DNA of 13,150 nucleotides from an uncultured Clostridia bacterium (lineage in GTDB: Bacteria; Bacillota; Clostridia; Christensenellales; Borkfalkiaceae). The stretch is from assembly GCA_946624395.1 (NCBI GenBank), contig CAMORY010000112.1:1-13150 (forward strand), written 5' to 3'. Position numbers and translations under genes: made by a program. The notes beneath the pieces were generated by a model. The model saw only the letters and a program-made list of their open reading frames with translations. It did no database searches and was not told where the DNA came from. Positions 1 to 7,499 of the stretch are shown in pieces (position 1 is the stretch's first letter; each line of letters starts with the position of its first letter).

Positions 1-1863
1 AAAAGTACCGTCCTGCGCCAAAGTAATAGTTTTTTCTATTGCGCCGCTAAATCCCAAAACGTCTAAACCCACCTGACCGTCGTCTTCAAGAAAGATTAAA
101 GCATATGCGTGTCCATATTCTTCCTTATCGAGTTCATAAAATAAACTATACGTGCCGGAATAGTTTTGGTCGGGTTTTCCGCCGCCTTGCGTAGCGTAAC
201 TGCCCGTTACCGTCGCATAATGCTTGCTTTGATCGCTATAAGAAGCAGTTTCCGTTTCGGCAAGCCAATCCAAAAACTCGTCTGCCGTCAAAACATTTTC
301 GTCTTCCGACGGATTCGGCTCGTCAGGTTCAAGGTCAGAAGCGTCGATATATTCCGTCGGCAAAACCACGTTTGTCGTTCCATAATCGAACACGAACCAC
401 TTATAAACACCGTCGTCGCCATGCAAACTTTCAGCGGATATACAGGCAACTTTGCCGTTTATAAATTTAATTACGATATTTTTATAGGACATATTCCAGC
501 CTTCCATAGGCGAATTACTTTCTAACCCTTCATCCCCGTGATAAACGTAAGCGTTATCCGTATCGCTGTACATGAAATCATCGTAAAAATCGGCAAAGGT
601 CGGCATAATGAAAGTATACGACATTTGCCAACTGATTTCGTCTTCATAGTCGGGATTTTTAACTGAAAGGACGCTTTTTATGTAATCATTGCTCCCTTTT
701 CCCTTCATATAGTCTAAATATTCGTTTCCGACTATTGCATGATAAGATTTACCATTGTCGACATCGTTTTTATACAACTCAAAAAACACATATTTATTCT
801 CGCCGTCTACTTCGGAATATCTGAAATCTACTCTGTTATCATAATATTCGTTTTCGTGCTTAATGGCACAATTGTTAAAATTTTGTTCGCTGAAAGCCTT
901 TTGCCACTCTATTTTAGTCAACCTTTCGGAAACGAGCGCGGAAAAATCGGTATCGGCAGTCAAAACTGTTTTATCTTCTCCGCCTTGTCCTTGCCCATTA
1001 CCATTATCGTTTACCGAATTGACGGAGTCAAAAAATATCTTTGAACTGACGGTGCCGAAATTATCGTATTCGCTCTGGAAATTCCCCGTAAGAGTTAAAC
1101 CGTCTGCAATAGCCGTTTTGAAATCGGCTTCTAATCTATCGACTGCCGCTATAAACTCTGCCGACGGCAACATCTCTTCACCGTCCGCACCGCCGTCGTT
1201 AGCAAAATAAAAATCGCCGTTAGTATCCATTTTTTGCATTGAATACGTGCCCATAACGTGAAGTCCGAACACAAAATAATTGAGAGTTTCCGTTTCAAAA
1301 TCAAAACCGAGGTCGAAATAATAATAATTATCGTATTGTTCGTTTTTCATCCGCAATTCTATCTCAACCCTTTTATTTGCCACGTCAATCTTCGGACGTA
1401 TAAATAACGTGGATGGTGTTCTTACCTGCTCTCCGCTTGGCGAGTAAAACACGTCCTCTATTTCGAAAGAAACGACTTTATCCGTAATTACGAAATTTTC
1501 GTTTTTATAATAATCGCCAATCATATTGATAAGCGCAACGCTTGCACCCGCATTGCCGCGCAGTGCCGCCCAGTTAAAAGTACCTTCCGTCAGTTTTACG
1601 CCCGTTTCGGGAAGAGCCGCGCTATAAGCCGAAAACGTAGTAGTAGCGGTTTCTTCTTCCAACACGTTTTCAAAGCCGAGTTTTGCCCAAGCGGCTTTTG
1701 CCACAAGTTTATAACCCGCCGAAAGTTGCGCTTTCGTTAAATAATCGCTTTGTGCGGACTGCCCCTGTTCAGGCTCGCTATTGTCGCCACCGCAAGCGGC
1801 AAAGCCTACGGCGCAGAACGAAAAAACTAAACACAAAATAAAAATCGTCAACAGTTTTTTCAT
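1..1863 (-). CDS. Large multidomain surface lipoprotein, C-terminus beyond the left edge
   Basis: The minus-strand frame from the ATG at 1863 stays open to base 1, giving 621 visible codons and no stop. Residues 1-23 form a lipoprotein signal (MKKLL, then a hydrophobic run) ending in the lipobox FAAC with Cys24, followed by GG. This predicts lipid anchoring on the outer face of the membrane. The mature part has a long first region (about 40-285), a Gly/Gln/Asn-rich linker (287-296), a second region from about 300 (VLTADTDF, then LTKIEWQKAF), an acidic Pro/Glu/Asp linker (512-522) and a third region that again opens with VLTAD. The middle region resembles, from memory, repeated domains in big lipoproteins of uncultured gut Clostridia; no function is known to me. 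The SD AAAGGAG overlaps the alaS stop codon, so the gene is the distal member of the cysE-cysS-alaS operon. Confidence is high for a lipoprotein, low for function. Confidence 0.88.
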   Translation of the reverse strand, partial: MKKLLTIFILCLVFSFCAVGFAACGGDNSEPEQGQSAQSDYLTKAQLSAGYKLVAKAAWAKLGFENVLEEETATTTFSAYSAALPETGVKLTEGTFNWAALRGNAGASVALINMIGDYYKNENFVITDKVVSFEIEDVFYSPSGEQVRTPSTLFIRPKIDVANKRVEIELRMKNEQYDNYYYFDLGFDFETETLNYFVFGLHVMGTYSMQKMDTNGDFYFANDGGADGEEMLPSAEFIAAVDRLEADFKTAIADGLTLTGNFQSEYDNFGTVSSKIFFDSVNSVNDNGNGQGQGGEDKTVLTADTDFSALVSERLTKIEWQKAFSEQNFNNCAIKHENEYYDNRVDFRYSEVDGENKYVFFELYKNDVDNGKSYHAIVGNEYLDYMKGKGSNDYIKSVLSVKNPDYEDEISWQMSYTFIMPTFADFYDDFMYSDTDNAYVYHGDEGLESNSPMEGWNMSYKNIVIKFINGKVACISAESLHGDDGVYKWFVFDYGTTNVVLPTEYIDASDLEPDEPNPSEDENVLTADEFLDWLAETETASYSDQSKHYATVTGSYATQGGGKPDQNYSGTYSLFYELDKEEYGHAYALIFLEDDGQVGLDVLGFSGAIEKTITLAQDGTF

Positions 1864-1877
1864 ATAACTCATCTCCT

Positions 1878-3695
1878 TTATTTTAACACCGCCTTAATTC
1901 TTCTAACACCCGCGGAAGAACTTTCTTCTTTGGTAATCTTGAACACGCCGAGTTCCGCGGTGTTATTTACGTGCGGGCCGCCGCAAATCTGCTTGTCAAC
2001 GTTCCCTATCGTATATATAGAAACTATTTCGTCCTGCGAAGTGGGGTTAAAAACGCCGTACGCGCCTTCCGCTACCGCCTTGTTGTACGGCAGCTCGCTG
2101 CGTACCACGTCGATTTTCGCCGCTATCGCGTCGTTGACGAACTTTTCAAGTTCTTTTAACTCTTCGTCGGTCATCTTGTGGTCGCAGTTAAAATCGAAAC
2201 GCATACGCTCTTCGTTGATATTAGAACCCTTTTGTTCGGTCTTATTCCCGAACATTTTACGAAGTCCCGCAAGCATAATGTGCGTTGCGGTATGGTAGCG
2301 GGTGGTCATTTCAGTCCTTTCGGTTAAGCCGCCTTTTGCCTGACCAGCCTGCGCCTTGCTTATTTCCTGGTGAACTTTAAACGCTTCGCTAAATCCCTTT
2401 TCATCGACGGTTATGCCCTTTTCGGCGGCGAGTTCTTTGGTTAGTTCCAGCGGGAAACCGAACGTATCGTATAATCTAAACGCCTGCTTGCCCGTCATCT
2501 CCGTTTCGGGGATATAAGACGAATCTTTTTCCTTCATAAACGCGTTCTTGCGCTCCATACCCGTTATGCACTTTTCAAACTCTTTAATTCCCGCGGCAAG
2601 CGTCGCTTGGAATTTTTTGGTTTCCTTTTCTATCTCGTCTAAAATATAGTTTTCCTTTTCGATAAGCAAGGGGTACGCGGTATCGTAAACTTGTTCTATA
2701 AACACCTTGGCAACGCCTATCATTTCGGCGGCGTCTACCCCCAAATCCCTGCAATACCTTATCGCGCGGCGAAGCAATCGTCTTAAAATATACCCCGCGC
2801 CCGTATTAGATGGAAGTATTCCGTTTATATCGCCTATAAGCATAACCGAAGTACGGGTATGGTCGGCGATAATACGCATAGCCTTTCTCGCCTTTTCATC
2901 CGTATCGTAATTTTTGCCCGAAACCTTTTCAAGATAGTTTATCGCGCCGCTAAATAAGTCGGTTTTATACCCGTCGTCATAGCCGTTTAAAAAGAGCAAC
3001 AGCCTGTCCAGCCCGAAGCCCGTATCGACGTTTTTATTCGACAGTTCTTCGTAGCCGGTCGCCGTCTTTTTATACTGCATATACACGTCGTTGCCGATTT
3101 CCACGTATCTATTGCCCGTTAAAAAGTCGGAAGAGTTTCCTTTACCGTCTCTCGGATAAAACCACTCGTTATCAGGCCCGCAGGGCGTGCCCACCGTGCC
3201 TTCTAATTCCCACCAGTTGTCTTTCTTCGGCAGGAAGAAAATATTTTCTTCTTTTATGCCAAGCGATTTTAAAAGTTCCGCCGTTTCGGTATCGCGCGGG
3301 GCTTTATCGTTCCCTTCGAACACCGTAGAACAGATTTTATCTTTATCGAACCCGAATTCTTTTGTCAAAAGTTCGAAAGTCCACGCGGTCTTTTCTTTTT
3401 TAAAGTAATCGCCGAGCGACCAGTTGCCCATCATTTCAAAGAAAGTAAAGTGCGTAGCGTCGCCGACCGATTCTATGTCAACCGTTCTCACGCAGCCCTG
3501 AACGTTGCAAAGCCGCGTCTTTCCCGACGGGTGGGGTTTGCCTAAAAGATAGGGCATTAAGGGTTGCATACCCGCCACGTTGAACATAACGCCCGTCGTC
3601 CCGTCGCCGATTAAAGACACCGCGCCTATGTTAAGGTGTCCTTTACTTTCGTAAAATTTAATCCATTTGTCGCGTAATTGTTTAGAAGTTATCAT
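1878..3695 (-). CDS. alaS: Alanine--tRNA ligase, short form lacking the C-Ala domain
   Basis: This class II synthetase attaches alanine to tRNA-Ala in the cytoplasm. The catalytic core is plain: KFYESKGH at the N-terminus, FNVAGMQPLMPYLLG (38-52), R-x2-N-x2-G-x2-R-x2-D (61-73) and HFTFFEMMGNWSLGDYFK (82-99), plus DTGFGLDRL (224-232). The editing domain keeps its zinc/catalytic tetrad: HTATH (His468, His472) and CGGPH (Cys571, His575), the latter CGGTH in most bacteria. It is 605 residues long where bacterial AlaRS is usually about 870. The protein ends just after SSSAGVRRIKAVL, so the C-terminal dimerisation/C-Ala part is absent, and the link between the tRNA-binding helices and the HTATH motif is very short, suggesting the usual beta-barrel is missing too. 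It recalls, from memory, the roughly 590-residue AlaRS of Patescibacteria. It starts 19 bases after cysS behind an AAAGGCG site. Confidence 0.96.
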   Translation of the reverse strand: MITSKQLRDKWIKFYESKGHLNIGAVSLIGDGTTGVMFNVAGMQPLMPYLLGKPHPSGKTRLCNVQGCVRTVDIESVGDATHFTFFEMMGNWSLGDYFKKEKTAWTFELLTKEFGFDKDKICSTVFEGNDKAPRDTETAELLKSLGIKEENIFFLPKKDNWWELEGTVGTPCGPDNEWFYPRDGKGNSSDFLTGNRYVEIGNDVYMQYKKTATGYEELSNKNVDTGFGLDRLLLFLNGYDDGYKTDLFSGAINYLEKVSGKNYDTDEKARKAMRIIADHTRTSVMLIGDINGILPSNTGAGYILRRLLRRAIRYCRDLGVDAAEMIGVAKVFIEQVYDTAYPLLIEKENYILDEIEKETKKFQATLAAGIKEFEKCITGMERKNAFMKEKDSSYIPETEMTGKQAFRLYDTFGFPLELTKELAAEKGITVDEKGFSEAFKVHQEISKAQAGQAKGGLTERTEMTTRYHTATHIMLAGLRKMFGNKTEQKGSNINEERMRFDFNCDHKMTDEELKELEKFVNDAIAAKIDVVRSELPYNKAVAEGAYGVFNPTSQDEIVSIYTIGNVDKQICGGPHVNNTAELGVFKITKEESSSAGVRRIKAVLK

Positions 3696-3714
3696 AATTT
3701 CGCCTTTTTGCGTT

Positions 3715-5109
3715 TTAATTTTTTCTGGTTATAGTATATCCGTCTTTCGCGTCTTTAATATCGTAGCCAAAGGCGGAAATTTTATCGCGCAGTTCGTCGG
3801 ACTTTGCCCAGTTCTTTTCTCTTCTGAAATTAAGCCGTTCTTCGGCTATTTCTATGACTTCCTGCGGTATGTCGCTTGTCTCTTTCGCTTTAACGCTGTT
3901 TAAAAACTCGTCCGCGGGCGTTCCGAACAGTCCCAAAAGCGAATAAGTCTTTATTATCTGATTTATATCCGCGCCGACAGAATTATCGCCCGCCGCAAGT
4001 TTTGCCTTGATATTCTTAAAGTAGCCGAAAAGCAGCGATAGCGCAAGCGCCGTGTTAAAGTCGTCGTCCATAGCGGCATTGAACGCGTCGTCTATCTCCT
4101 TGTTTTCTCCCGCGATTACAACGCCCTTGTCTTTCGCTTCCTTTATAACGGCGTAAAATCCCGTAAGGTGCTTTTCCGCTTCGGGGAACAGCGCGTCTGT
4201 AATGTTGATATCGCCGCGGTAGTTAGTAGAAAGCAGCGCAAACTTAATGGTTTCCGGCGAATACTTATCTAAAAGGTCTTTTAGCAAAAGACTGTTGCCT
4301 AAAGACTTGCTCATCTTCTGCCCGTTTACTTTAATAAGCCCGTTGTGAATCCAGTATTTAACGAACTGTTTGCCCGAAAGCGCTTCGCTCTGCGCAATTT
4401 CGTTTTCGTGGTGCGGGAAGATTAAGTCCCTGCCGCCGCCGTGAATATCTATTCTTTCGCCGAAAGTTTTGTAGTTCATAGCCGAACACTCTATATGCCA
4501 GCCCGGTCTGCCGTTGCCCCATGGCGACTGCCAGAACGGTTCGCCGACCTTTGCCGACTTCCACAGCGCGAAGTCCAGGGGGCTTTTTTTCATTTCGTCG
4601 TTGTCGACGCGCACCCCGTCCAACGCGTCGCCAAGATTTCTGTGCGAAAGTCTGCCGTAGGACGGAAATTTTTCCACCGAAAAATACACGTCGCCCTTAG
4701 GGGTAGCGTACGCGTAGCCCTTTTCGACGAGTTTAGAAATAAACGCGATTATGTCGTCCATACTCTCGGTGGCTTTTATCCATACCGAAGGTTCGTCTAC
4801 TTTCAGCCTTTTCATTTCGGCGTCAATTTTTTCTATCATATCGGCGGCGTATTTATCGGCGGGAATACCCGTTTCGTTAGACTTCGCGATTATTTTATCG
4901 TCTACGTCGGTATAATTTCTCGCGTACTTTACGTTGTAGCCGCACTTGATAAGATACTTTCTTATAATGTCGTAGATAAGCGCCTGATACGCGTGCCCGA
5001 TATGCGCTTCGCCTGAAACGGTTATGCCGCAGGCGTACATATTCACGTCGTTGCCGCTTATCGGCACGAATTCTTCTTTTCTGCCCGAAAGAGTGTTAAA
5101 AATTTTCAT
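3715..5109 (-). CDS. cysS: Cysteine--tRNA ligase
   Basis: A monomeric class I synthetase that charges tRNA-Cys. At 464 residues it is of normal length. The HIGH motif is at 36-39 and KMSKS at 265-269 (KMSKSLGN). The zinc site that recognises the cysteine thiol is intact: Cys27, Cys208 (HIECSAM), His233 and Glu237 (FPHHENEIAQSEA). The C-terminal helical anticodon region follows, with RREKNWAKSDELRD typical of the family. One oddity is the loop between Cys27 and HIGH, CGITVSGEAHIGH, where most bacteria have CGPTVY-type residues. The gene begins 5 bases after the cysE stop, and its SD (AAGGA) lies inside the last codons of cysE, so translation is probably coupled. cysE followed by cysS is a well-known Firmicutes order. 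Confidence 0.97.
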   Translation of the reverse strand: MKIFNTLSGRKEEFVPISGNDVNMYACGITVSGEAHIGHAYQALIYDIIRKYLIKCGYNVKYARNYTDVDDKIIAKSNETGIPADKYAADMIEKIDAEMKRLKVDEPSVWIKATESMDDIIAFISKLVEKGYAYATPKGDVYFSVEKFPSYGRLSHRNLGDALDGVRVDNDEMKKSPLDFALWKSAKVGEPFWQSPWGNGRPGWHIECSAMNYKTFGERIDIHGGGRDLIFPHHENEIAQSEALSGKQFVKYWIHNGLIKVNGQKMSKSLGNSLLLKDLLDKYSPETIKFALLSTNYRGDINITDALFPEAEKHLTGFYAVIKEAKDKGVVIAGENKEIDDAFNAAMDDDFNTALALSLLFGYFKNIKAKLAAGDNSVGADINQIIKTYSLLGLFGTPADEFLNSVKAKETSDIPQEVIEIAEERLNFRREKNWAKSDELRDKISAFGYDIKDAKDGYTITRKN

Positions 5110-5114
5110 AATTT

Positions 5115-5783
5115 TCAGTCCTTGTTTTTGCCGCCTTTTTTGCCTTGCTTTTCTGCCTTTAGTTCGTCAATCTTTTGTTGCAAATCGTAAACCTTGCCCT
5201 GAAGGTTGCAAAGTTCTTCCTGCAACGGGTCGCATTTTTCCTGTTCCAAATCGGCGGGGTTTTTGCCGTTTATTCTGACGATATGCGCGGGGACGCCCCC
5301 CACCGTCGCGTACGGCGGCACTTCGCGAAGCACTACCGCGTTAGCGCCGATTTTCGCGTATTCGCCGACGGTAAAGCCGCCTAAAACCCTTGCACCCGCG
5401 GAAATAATCGCGCCGCGCTTTATCGTCGGGTGGCGTTTGCCCTTTTCCTTGCCCGTACCGCCTAAAGTAGCGCCCTGATAAATAACGACGCCTTCTTCCA
5501 CTTCCGCGGTTTCGCCGATAACGACGCCCGCGCCGTGGTCTATGAACACGCCGCCCGCAATCTTCGCCGCGGGGTGAATTTCTATCCCCGTGAAAAACCG
5601 CGCCGTCTGACTTATCATCCGCGCTAAAAGTTTCAGTTTGATTTTATAAAAAAAGTGCGCGACTCTGTGCCACGAAAGCGCGTGCACGCCCGAATAAGTC
5701 AGCCAGATTTCAAACTTATTCCGTGCCGCGGGGTCGTTTTTCTTGGCGGCGTTAATGTCCGCGCGTAATCTCTTAAAAAACAT
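5115..5783 (-). CDS. cysE: Serine O-acetyltransferase with a coiled-coil C-terminal tail
   Basis: It makes O-acetylserine from serine and acetyl-CoA, the first step of cysteine synthesis. Residues 1-60 are the helical N-terminal part of the SAT family (SGVHALSWHRVAHFFY at 31-46). A left-handed beta-helix of hexapeptide repeats follows, with GIEIHPAAKIAGG, then IDHGAGVVIGETA (81-93) carrying the catalytic Asp82-His83 pair, YQGATLGGTGK and RHPTI. The fold ends near VGGVPAHIV (161-169). The last 45 or so residues are unusual: leucines spaced as in a coiled coil (187-210) and then a Lys/Gly-rich end finishing in Asp. The classical SAT tail, whose C-terminal Ile docks in cysteine synthase, is therefore not evident. 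First gene of the minus-strand operon, with an AAAGG site about 10 bases before the ATG and a promoter upstream. No T-box leader is seen. Confidence 0.95.
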   Translation of the reverse strand: MFFKRLRADINAAKKNDPAARNKFEIWLTYSGVHALSWHRVAHFFYKIKLKLLARMISQTARFFTGIEIHPAAKIAGGVFIDHGAGVVIGETAEVEEGVVIYQGATLGGTGKEKGKRHPTIKRGAIISAGARVLGGFTVGEYAKIGANAVVLREVPPYATVGGVPAHIVRINGKNPADLEQEKCDPLQEELCNLQGKVYDLQQKIDELKAEKQGKKGGKNKD

Positions 5784-5870
5784 TTCGATAAAACCTTTCC
5801 CACCCGTAAATTTCCCGTTATAATAAGGGTGCGGGCAACTGCGCCGCGTAGCGCATAGTTATACAGTATT

Positions 5871-5900
5871 ATTCTATCACCAAAAGAACGGTTTTTGCAA
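5871..5900 (-). promoter_or_regulatory. Promoter of the cysE-cysS-alaS-lipoprotein operon
   Basis: On the minus strand, TTGCAA (5895-5900) and TAGAAT (5871-5876) are separated by 18 bases, and the -10 is preceded by TGA, an extended -10 element. Transcription would start near 5864, giving a leader of about 80 bases before cysE. The leader contains the small hairpin-prone stretch GCGCTACGCGGCGC but no AGGGTGG-type T-box sequence. The assignment rests on consensus match and position. Confidence 0.6.
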
Positions 5901-5905
5901 CCGTT
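5887..5905. repeat. Inverted repeat AACGGT-N7-ACCGTT overlapping the cysE -35
   Basis: Two perfect 6-base arms (5887-5892 and 5900-5905) flank a 7-base T-rich spacer. The repeat covers the -35 hexamer of the cysE promoter, a position suited to a repressor operator. It could equally be a chance palindrome; no matching second copy was seen near serS. Confidence 0.35.
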
Positions 5906-5993
5906 AAATATCAAATAGACGGGATTTTTTGAGAATTTTTACGTAGCAGACGGAAAATTTAGTATAAAGGCGGGTTTTAAACGCTTAAAATCG

Positions 5994-6022
5994 TTGATTT
6001 TAGATGCGCCAAATTGTATAAT
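5994..6022 (+). promoter_or_regulatory. Promoter of serS
   Basis: TTGATT (5994-5999) and a perfect TATAAT (6017-6022) are 17 bases apart on the plus strand, about 40 bases before the ATG at 6063. The predicted transcription start near 6029 leaves a leader of roughly 34 bases, too short for a T-box. It argues against any serS start upstream of 6063. Confidence 0.75.
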
Positions 6023-6062
6023 GGTAGTTAATAACGACTATTGTTTTAACGGAGTTATCGTA

Positions 6063-7343
6063 ATGCTTGATTTAAAAAGAATTCAGGAAAATAAAGACCA
6101 TATCACCGAACTTCTGGCAAGAAAGGGCTATAAAGCCGATTTCGACCCGATTTTAAAAGCCGACACGGAGCGCCGCGCGATAATCGCGGAAGTGGAAAGT
6201 TATAAGGCGGAACGCAACAAAGTTTCGGCGGAAATCCCCGCGTTAAAAAAAGCGGGCAAGCCCGTGGACGAGATTTTTGCGAAAATGCGCGATTTGGGCG
6301 ATAAAATAGCCGCGCTTGACGAAAAGGCAAAAACCTTGGAAACGCAAGTTTTCGATATGCTTGCCGTTATGCCGAATATCCCCGACGAAGACCTTTTGGC
6401 GGGCGAAAAAGAAAATAACGCGGTAGTAAAAGTTTACGGCAAAATGCCCGAATTCGATTTCAAAGCGCAAAACCACGTCGATATTTGCACCAAGTTAGGA
6501 CTTATAGACTATACGCGCGGCACGAAACTCTCGGGCGGCGGGTTCTGGCTGTATCGCGGCGACGGCGCGAGATTAGAGTGGGCGCTCCTTAACTTCTTTA
6601 TATCGGAACACTTAAAAGACGGATACGAATTTATTTTGCCGCCCCATCAACTCGGCTATAACGCGGGGTTCGGCGCGGGGCAGTTCCCTAAATTTTCCGA
6701 CGAAGTGTACTGGCTTGACGTGGATAGCGACCGCAAGAAAAACCGTTTTATGTTGCCGACGGCGGAAACGGCGCTCGTCAATATGTACGCGGGCGAAATA
6801 ATAGACGAAAGCAAACTCCCTATGAAATTTTTTGCCTACACCCCTTGCTACCGCAAGGAAGCGGGTTCTTACCGTGCGGAAGAACGCGGTATGATTCGCG
6901 GGCATCAGTTCAACAAAGTGGAAATGGTACAGTACGCCCACCCCGACAGAAGCCGCGAAGCGTTTGAAGAACTTGTCGGCAAAGCGTGTTCTTTAATGGA
7001 TAAGTTAGGCTTGCATTTCAGACTTTCTAAACTTGCCGCAGGCGACTGTTCGGCGTCTATGGCGAGAACTTACGATATAGAAGTTTATATCCCGTCTATG
7101 GGTATTTATAAAGAAGTAAGTTCGGTATCCAACGCGAACGACTATCAGGCAAGGCGCAATAACACCAAATTCCGCGACAGTAAAACGGGCAAAACCGCGT
7201 ACGTGCATACGCTTAACGGTTCTGGACTCGCGACAAGCCGCGTGTTCCCCGCTATTATAGAACAATTCCAGAACGCGGACGGTTCGGTCAATATTCCCGA
7301 AGTATTACAGCCGTTTATGGGCGGACAGAAAATTCTGAAATAA
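6063..7343 (+). CDS. serS: Serine--tRNA ligase
   Basis: A class II dimeric synthetase that charges tRNA-Ser (and tRNA-Sec where present). The 426 residues are normal for bacterial SerRS. The N-terminal part (about 30-100) is the charged coiled-coil arm that grips the long variable arm of tRNA-Ser. The catalytic part shows TAETALVNMY (233-242), motif 2 CYRKEAGSYRAEERGMIRGH (262-281), the TYDIEVYIPSMGIYKEVSS block (336-354), QARR (362-365) and motif 3 NGSGLATSRVFPAIIEQFQ (385-403). The ATG at 6063 gives the typical opening MLDLKRIQENKD and has GGAG 8-10 bases ahead. The frame extends to a TTG at 5994, but that codon lies in the promoter. The gene is transcribed away from cysE and ends at a strong terminator, so it is probably monocistronic. 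Confidence 0.97.
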   Translation: MLDLKRIQENKDHITELLARKGYKADFDPILKADTERRAIIAEVESYKAERNKVSAEIPALKKAGKPVDEIFAKMRDLGDKIAALDEKAKTLETQVFDMLAVMPNIPDEDLLAGEKENNAVVKVYGKMPEFDFKAQNHVDICTKLGLIDYTRGTKLSGGGFWLYRGDGARLEWALLNFFISEHLKDGYEFILPPHQLGYNAGFGAGQFPKFSDEVYWLDVDSDRKKNRFMLPTAETALVNMYAGEIIDESKLPMKFFAYTPCYRKEAGSYRAEERGMIRGHQFNKVEMVQYAHPDRSREAFEELVGKACSLMDKLGLHFRLSKLAAGDCSASMARTYDIEVYIPSMGIYKEVSSVSNANDYQARRNNTKFRDSKTGKTAYVHTLNGSGLATSRVFPAIIEQFQNADGSVNIPEVLQPFMGGQKILK

Positions 7344-7377
7344 AATTCAATCTTTGCAAAAGCATAGTAATCTTGTG

Positions 7378-7392
7378 TTCCCTGCAAGGGAA
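7378..7392. repeat. Short hairpin TTCCCT-GCA-AGGGAA
   Basis: Perfect 6-base arms (7378-7383 and 7387-7392) around a 3-base loop, directly ahead of the serS terminator stem. It may simply stack on the terminator as a 3'-end structure. First element of the hairpin cluster extending to 7519. Confidence 0.45.
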
Positions 7393-7396
7393 AGGT

Positions 7397-7441
7397 GGTA
7401 CGCCCGCGACAATAGTCGCGGGCGTACCAAAAGGTTTTTTT
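7397..7441 (+). terminator. Intrinsic terminator of serS
   Basis: A perfect 14-bp stem (7397-7410 with 7415-7428), GC-rich with an AATA loop, is followed after AAAAGG by seven T residues (7435-7441). It sits about 55 bases after the serS stop. The T-run is displaced by six bases from the stem, slightly farther than in a classical terminator. The 5' part reads AGGTGGTACG, which superficially recalls a T-box core, but see the rejected list. Confidence 0.8.
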
Positions 7442-7459
7442 ATTATAATTAAACCCTTT

Positions 7460-7499
7460 GGTAAAAGCGCGGTTGCAATGTTGCAACCGCGCTTTTACC
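7460..7499. repeat. Perfect 19-bp inverted repeat after serS
   Basis: Arms 7460-7478 and 7481-7499 are exactly complementary with only TG between them; a realistic RNA hairpin would have 17 pairs and an AAUGUU loop. No T-run follows on either strand, so it is not a standard terminator. Another small perfect hairpin, TCCCC-N5-GGGGA, follows at 7505-7519. Such elements can be mRNA 3'-end stabilisers, dispersed palindromic repeats or protein-binding sites; the single copy here cannot decide. Confidence 0.6.

Noticed and set aside
166..1210. Plus-strand open frames within the first 1.2 kb
   Set aside because: They are shadows of the lipoprotein gene on the opposite strand, overlap each other, and have no ribosome-binding sites or recognisable motifs.
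4441..5016. 191-codon plus-strand frame opposite cysS
   Set aside because: It is antisense to the strongly conserved HIGH and zinc regions of CysRS, and its translation looks like reverse-frame noise.
5994..6062. N-terminal extension of SerRS from the TTG at 5994
   Set aside because: The TTG is part of the -35 hexamer, the extension has no family similarity, and the ATG at 6063 has a ribosome-binding site and gives the standard SerRS N-terminus.
7387..7441. T-box-like AGGTGGTACG sequence
   Set aside because: It lies after serS rather than before a synthetase or amino-acid gene, has no Stem I or specifier structure, and its bases are fully used in a perfect uninterrupted terminator stem.
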